A DNA stretch of 64,000 bases from Gigantopelta aegis (Eukaryota; Mollusca; Gastropoda; Neomphalida; Peltospiridae). Positions 57,904-64,000 of the stretch are shown piece after piece; the first letter of the stretch is position 1, and each line of letters opens with the position of its first letter. The stretch lies in the NCBI RefSeq assembly GCF_016097555.1, contig NC_054707.1:49720443-49784442 (forward strand), in the 5' to 3' direction. Under the pieces are notes generated by a model, which did no database searches, was not told where the DNA came from, and saw nothing but the letters and a program-made list of their open reading frames with translations. The translations under genes were made by a program, and so were the position numbers.

Positions 57904-58699
57904 GAAATGGCTGTGGCGACCAGGTCATCACCGTGCAACAACCAATCACAAGTCTTAAAAGTGACCTACAACGGGTGATCTCATCTAAGGCCCGTAGGAA
58001 AATGTACGTGTTTTGTCTTACTATATAATATAAGTAAAGATACACATCTGACTTGGTCCCCCACTAGAGATTGTGCCCTCTTCCACTAGATATTATACAA
58101 CGGGCCAGATCTGTCACATGTGTGTGTTAGACACTTATTTGCATGTACTAGTACGCACTAGGCGGGTGGATATTCGTGATCCTCTCTATATTTACACATT
58201 TGATCTATTTTAACACTGCAAAAATAGAATTACCACTGGATGCATCCCGGACTTTATTCATTACTAATTGTAACTTGATACAGGACGTCCCGACATGAAA
58301 TTTGTTCTGCAAAAGCAAAGTCAGCGTGTTGCGTTGTATAAAAGGATTTCCGTATGGTATTCTTCCCAGTTCAACGTACTCAGGAGGATTTCAACAAGTT
58401 CTTCCTAATGGATTTTCATCACTTATTACACTAAATCGATAACCAGATCACGTAATGTTCGTTGTTGTGTGCATCCTCGACAAAGAACAAATAAGTCTCA
58501 ATTTATCTCGGTTTAACACGCACGATTTAAAGCTGCAGTGTCTAATATATTCAAGACAGATATTCAACTTCTGTATTTTCCCCGTAACGCGACATTCTTC
58601 CATTTCATTTAGATCTCACTTATATACAGTCTAGGTCACATCCAAACGGTATGTTAGAGAAATAGACAATATTTGTCCGGGAATCACAATAGATTGTAA
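57904..58699. other. No gene seen
   Basis: Unique-looking, moderate GC, no supported exon. Confidence 0.35.
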
Positions 58700-59050
58700 A
58701 CAAGTAAAGTAAAGTTTGTTTTATTTAACGACGCCTCTAGAGCACATTGATTTTTATTTTATCATCGCCTATTGGACGTCATACATATGGTCATTCTGAC
58801 ATATTTCTTTTAGAGGAAATCCGCTGCCGCCACATAGGTTACTCTTTCCGATAAGCAGCAAGGGGTCTTTTATATGCACTTTCCCACAGACAGGACAGCA
58901 CATACCACGGCCTTTGATGAACTAGTTGTGGACCACTGGTTAGAACGGAAAATAGCCCAAACTGCAAATGGGTCTACTGAGCAGGATCGATCCGATGACC
59001 GACAGCTTCACAGACGGATACGCTACCGCTTGAGCTACATCCCGCTCCAA
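58700..59050 (-). mobile_element. SINE with type B tail and diverged head
   Basis: TTTATTTAACGACGCCTCTA, GGACGTCATACATATGGTCA, centre, head CGCTACCGCTTGAGCTACAT. Confidence 0.88.
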
Positions 59051-59934
59051 ATAGATTATAAATCCCGAAGTTCTATGAAACAGATTACTTCCATGCGTAC
59101 TAGACAAAAACGTACATAGCTATGAAATTGTCTTTTGCATCGTATTGCCAAATACAATTGTTTGGTGAAATGAATTGGTCCATTATATGCACTATATAGT
59201 CTGTACGATTACAAATAACACAATGTTTAAATGTTTTGTGTTAAAAATAGCGATAAGACTTGTGAATTAGATAGGCAATGACGGTATCTATCGATAGTGA
59301 ACACGGACTTGCATGCCCACGTCCATTTAAGGTTCATGGTCCCAAGTTCTGGCGTTAGCAATAAATTCCGTTTTGGACAAAATTACAACCAAGCAGTTGC
59401 AGTTCACTAATTGTAGAAGAATACGCTTTAATGCATGGCTACTCTTTTTTTATACAGGTGTGCACCATAAGTCATATCAAGCCTTTTTGTTTGTCGTTTG
59501 ATGTATTTCGCATTCAAATGCATGGATGATTACGAATTTTCAAACTGTAGTTTGTGTTATAGATATCTGAAAACACAATCCCCCCTCTCCCGTTACCATA
59601 TCTGAAAGAGACCTAATTTTTTTTTTTAAAGAACATTACATTTATATATTAAAATGTTACTATGACACTAGCAAAGTTAATGTCAGTCAATGCAGTAACA
59701 TTTAAAAAATGTTTAATACATATAAAATTTAATTAGGTCTAGGAATTTTACATATCCCCACCCACCCCATCTAATCATTTCCACTTCACACTCCACCTTT
59801 GAAGTCGTAATTTGTTTCCTAGTAGACCTAATCGATGCCAATGTTAGCCTGTGTCCAGTGACCTATCATTCAACCAACCAGAACACTGCTGACATAACTA
59901 TACGAGTAGCCACAGGGACCAAGAGGCACTGGTT
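59051..59934. other. No gene seen
   Basis: AT-rich unique-looking DNA. Confidence 0.35.
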
Positions 59935-60338
59935 GATATCAGATCTCTATCTCATGGTTCCTTGACGTGGTGAGGTAGTTTGAATGCCTCAATGACTCGG
60001 AGAGCTATGCCAGCTGGAGCATCAGCTCCTGGTAGGGTCACCCAAGCTGGCCTGGTCAAAGGGTAGAGACTAGACTAATATGGACCGGACAGACAGAGGA
60101 CGTGAGTAAAAAAAATGAAGATAAATGTCTAGGAGAAGCAAACTCCAAAATCAAAACTGGGCTGGAGAGGCTCAGAATCCTAGTAAGGAAACTCTCCTAG
60201 GAGAAGGAAAACTCCAACCTCAAACCAAGTCCACTGAAGTCAGAGTACAGAAGCTATGCATAAGCATTAGCTTGGAAACCAAAAGGAAATGTCTGTACAT
60301 GCACCAAGCTCTGTGATCATCATCGATATCAGATCTAT
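59935..60338 (+). mobile_element. Non-autonomous non-LTR retroposon
   Basis: Flanked by GATATCAGATCT (59935-59946 and 60325-60336). The body starts with GGTTCCTTGACGTGGTGAGG and GGGTCACCCAAGCTGGCC, of the type found at LINE 5' ends. It ends GTGATCATCATC, a short ATC tail. No ORF of substance. Confidence 0.7.
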
Positions 60339-60399
60339 CAGCGGAGACACTTAGACAAATGGAAATAAGATTTGATTCCGCGAGAGTGAAAGAAAATGT

Positions 60400-60650
60400 C
60401 TTGGATAGATCGTCATTTTGAATCTTCTCATCTCAACCAGTGTTCCACGACTGGTATGTGATAGACCGTGGTATGTGCTGTTCTGTCTGGGAAGTATATG
60501 CACAATATCATTTGCTGCTATTTGGTTGAACCTGCCTGTGTTTTGCTCTTCCAAGACCAAGTGTTGTAATAACCGCAAGTTAAGCACCAAATAGTCGTGG
60601 TTCAAAATGTGCACATATATCACTAAACACACGTTCCTCTTGTTATTTGT
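60400..60650 (+). mobile_element. SINE fragment, diverged
   Basis: CAGTGTTCCACGACTGGTAT, GTGGTATGTGCTGTTCTGTC, and ending CACTAAACACACGTTCCTC. Confidence 0.7.
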
Positions 60651-60934
60651 GATTGTAAACTGCACATAAATGTGGGTTTAAAAAAAAAATATATATATTT
60701 TTTTTTAGCAGGAAGTCGTGATGCACCCTCACGCAGTGCAGTATGGGTTTAACGCTTACCCTTCGTGCAATGATACAGTATTATGTCCAGTCAGGCACTT
60801 CTCCTGGGCTATTTTTTCCAAGTCACGAGTTTAACTTAATATTTATTAGCCTTTTGACACGCAATTAGCTGATGACCACGGGGATACTCCTGGGTCAACA
60901 CTTATAGAATACAGTATGGACATTCATGCTCAGA

Positions 60935-61152
60935 CACCACACACATACATAGCAACACACACACACACACACACATATAGCAACACGCACACATACATAG
61001 CAACACACACACACACATAGCAACACACACACACATAGCAACACACACACACACATACATAGCAACACACACACATACATAGCAACACACACACACACAC
61101 ACATAGCAACACACACACATACATAGCAACACACATACATACATACATAGCA

Positions 61153-61183
<31 letters not shown>

Positions 61184-63055
61184 TACATAGCAACACACAC
61201 ATACATAGCAACACACACACACAGATACCAACACACACATACATAGCAACACACACACACATACACAGCAACACACACATACATAGCAACACACATACAC
61301 ACACACATACATAGCAACATACACACATACATAGCAACACACACACACATACATAGCAACACATACACACATAGCAACACACACACATACATAGCAACAC
61401 ACACACACACACACACACATACATACATACACACACACACAGTGACATAGCAACACACACACACACACAGCAACACACATACATAGCCACACACACACAC
61501 ACATAGCAACACACACACATACATAGCAACACACACACACATACATACACACACACACACACAGTGACATAGCAACACACACACACACACACAGCAACAC
61601 ACACACATACATAGCCACACACGCACATAGCAACAAACACACATACATAGCAACACACACACACACACATTGACATAGCAACACACACACACACACAGTG
61701 ACATAGCAACACAATAACACACGCAGTGACATAGCAACACACACACACACACAGTGACATAGCAACACACACACACACAGTGACATAGCAACACACACAC
61801 ACACACACAAATAGTGACATAGCAACACACATACATAGCAACACATACACATAATGACACACACATACATAGTGACAGACACATACATAGTGACACACAC
61901 ACATACAGTGACACACACACATACAGTGACACACACATACATAGTGACATACGCACATACACAGTGACACACACAAATACATAGTGACACACACATACAT
62001 AGTGACACACATATGCATAGTGACACACACATACATAGTGACAAATAATACAGTGACACACACATACATAGTAACACACACATACATAGTGACACACACA
62101 CATATACATAGTGATACACACATGCATAGTGACACACACATTGCATAGTGACACACACATGCATAGTGACACACACATGCATAGTGCCACACATACATAG
62201 TGACACACACATACATAGTGACACACATACATACAAAGTGACACACACACATACATAGTGACATACACATACATAGTGACACACATATACATAGTGACAC
62301 ATACATGCATAGTGACACACACATACATAGTGACACACATATATATAGTGACAGACACACACAAATACAAACACACACTCACACACTCACATACATACAT
62401 ACAAACATAGAGTCACACACATACATAGTGACACACACACACACACACACACACAAAACAACACACACACACATACACACACACACACAGAGGCACGCGC
62501 ACACACACACAGGCACACACACACATACACACGCGCACACACACACACACACATACAGGCACGCACGCACACACATACATACGCACACACGCACACAAAC
62601 ACATACACATACATGTACGCACACACACAGGCACGCACGCACACACACACACATACGCACGCACACATACACATACAGGCACGCACACATACAGGCACAC
62701 ACACAGGCACGCACACATACAGGCACGCACACACACAGGCACGCACACACACATGCACGCGCACACACACAGGCACGCACACACACACAGGCACGCACAC
62801 ACACACATACACATACAGGCACGCACACATACAGGCACGCACACACACAGGCACGCACACAGACAGGCACGCACACACACAGGCACGCACACACACACAC
62901 GCACGCACGCACACATACAGGCACACACAGGCACGCACACACACATACGCACGCACACATACACATACAGGCACGCACACATACAGGCACGCAAACACAC
63001 ACACAGGCACGCACACACACAGGCGCGCACACACACAGGCACGCACACACACATT
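60935..63055. repeat. 2.1-kb compound microsatellite in three blocks
   Basis: Block 1 (to about 61845): ACACATACATAGCAAC-type units. Block 2 (about 61850-62350): ACACACATACATAGTG. Block 3 (about 62440-63055): ACAGGCACGCACACAC. The apparent proteins of 200-501 residues made only of C, V, Y, M or H, T, R, A are repeat artefacts. Confidence 0.98.
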
Positions 63056-63087
63056 TCAGCAAATTTTGGAAAGTTAATATTTTAATA

Positions 63088-63305
63088 TTAAGGGGCAGGA
63101 CATAGCCAAGTGGTAAAGTGCTCGCCTGATGCGCGGTCGGTCTAGGATCGATCCCCGTCGGTGCGCCCATTGAACTATTTCTCGTTTCAGTCAGTGCACC
63201 ACGACTGGTATATCAAAGGCCGTTGCTACTAATGAAAAAATGTGACGAGTGTCCTCTCTCGAGGATTGATAAAGCAATGCGCTCTAAATATGTCCTTTAG
63301 CAAAA
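63088..63305 (+). mobile_element. SINE, head type B
   Basis: Intact head (GGACATAGCCAAGTGGTAAA, GGTCGGTCTAGGATCGATCC), a shortened centre, and the end AAATATGTCCTTTAGCAAAA. Confidence 0.88.
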
Positions 63306-63790
63306 TAATGTTATTTCTGGGACACCTTTAGCTTTTCTATCATTTTAATACTGAGGTGGGCTCCAAGAGCATATACACATACAAGCAATGCAAGCACGTA
63401 CACGCGACCGATCCAAGTTCAGTTTCAAAAAGCCGACAATAGGAAATTAATACTAACTATCCAAGTGGATATCTGAAAATTTATTCTGCAGTATAACAAT
63501 ACGCCAATCTGATTATTAAACTACTGAAATTGAAATTTCACTGTTAAAACACACGGTAATTCTTTTTACTAAGTTGGGTTGGCATTAAGATCGAATTTCA
63601 GTTAGAATGAGAAATAAATATACAAGAAGCTTTACCGAATCCGATTTAAGGATAAAAACATTGTGTTGTTTTAATACTCTCCTCATTTTACTACACTGAC
63701 TACAAAACAATAACCAAAATATGTTGCATGTTTAAAACGTATATATTCACGAGTTCAAATGTCATTGTATGGAAGACAAAATTGTTTTCA
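63306..63790. other. No gene seen
   Basis: AT-rich, nothing recognised. Confidence 0.4.
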
Positions 63791-63975
63791 GGGCCGTACC
63801 ATGACCAAAATCCATGGGGGGGGGCACTAAATTTTATAAATAATTTTTAACATACTATAAAGATTAAACATTTCTATGCTATTACTGGAGATATATAAAA
63901 AAAAAAAAAGGACAAGATTCTCGGGGGGGGGGGGGGGCAGCTGCCCCCCCTGCCCCCCCGGAGGGTACGGCCCTG
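63791..63975. mobile_element. G/C-run MITE with GGCCGTACC ends
   Basis: CAGGGCCGTACC at the left and GGTACGGCCCTG at the right, a perfect 12-bp inverted repeat. G-runs and C-runs lie inside both ends. Confidence 0.85.
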
Positions 63976-64000
63976 GTTTTACACTGTAATGTTCACAACA

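Noticed and set aside
60895..63170. Reading frames of 200-501 codons rich in Cys/Val/Tyr or His/Thr
   Set aside because: They exist only because the CA-type microsatellite lacks stop codons in several frames on both strands; composition is that of the repeat.

Overview
This window looks like animal nuclear DNA, most probably from a mollusc. It is AT-rich and almost free of long reading frames. It has GT-AG introns and one nuclear tRNA gene, and it is crowded with tRNA-headed SINEs, short inverted-repeat elements (MITEs), Tc1-like transposons and micro/minisatellites. The mollusc assignment is inference from the look of the SINE families; no species can be named from the sequence alone. Most ORFs of 60-500 codons here are repeat artefacts.

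The one well-supported host gene is on the minus strand between 52366 and 36536. Seven exons join in frame (all introns GT-AG, phases 1,1,1,1,0,1) into a 391-residue protein. It has a signal peptide, three immunoglobulin-like domains and a C-terminal hydrophobic tail typical of a GPI-anchor signal. The first two Ig domains keep both core cysteines; the third has Phe where the second should be. Both exon 2 (acceptor side) and exon 4 (donor side) have been partly copied into the adjoining introns. The exon 4 copies form an 89-bp tandem array that repeats the splice donor.

Layout. 1-6.4 kb: introns and repeats, a 30-bp minisatellite, and a likely plus-strand terminal exon (5868-5930) of an unrecognised gene. 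6.4-10 kb: AT-rich decayed repeats and SINEs. 11.2-12.7 kb: a Tc1-like transposon with an apparently intact DD34E transposase. 13.4-20.2 kb: SINEs, two MITE-type elements and a 1-kb foldback. 21.2 kb: tRNA-Leu(UAA), next to a CpG-rich block with candidate exons at 21.6 and 22.4 kb. 22.85-24.33 kb: a frameshifted second copy of the same transposon. 26.2-27.0 kb: a truncated non-LTR retrotransposon inserted in a SINE. 28.4-31.96 kb: a 58-bp minisatellite with higher-order structure. 32-36.5 kb: repeat-poor sequence downstream of the Ig gene stop, possibly a long 3' UTR. 36.5-52.4 kb: the Ig gene, with a third Tc1-like element at 42.1-43.6 kb. 52.4-64 kb: no confident gene, a candidate 57-residue membrane peptide (55148-55321), a G-rich minisatellite, and a 2.1-kb compound CA-type microsatellite.

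No operon, CRISPR array or viral gene was seen. The biology of the window is one cell-surface Ig gene in a heavily transposon-remodelled neighbourhood.
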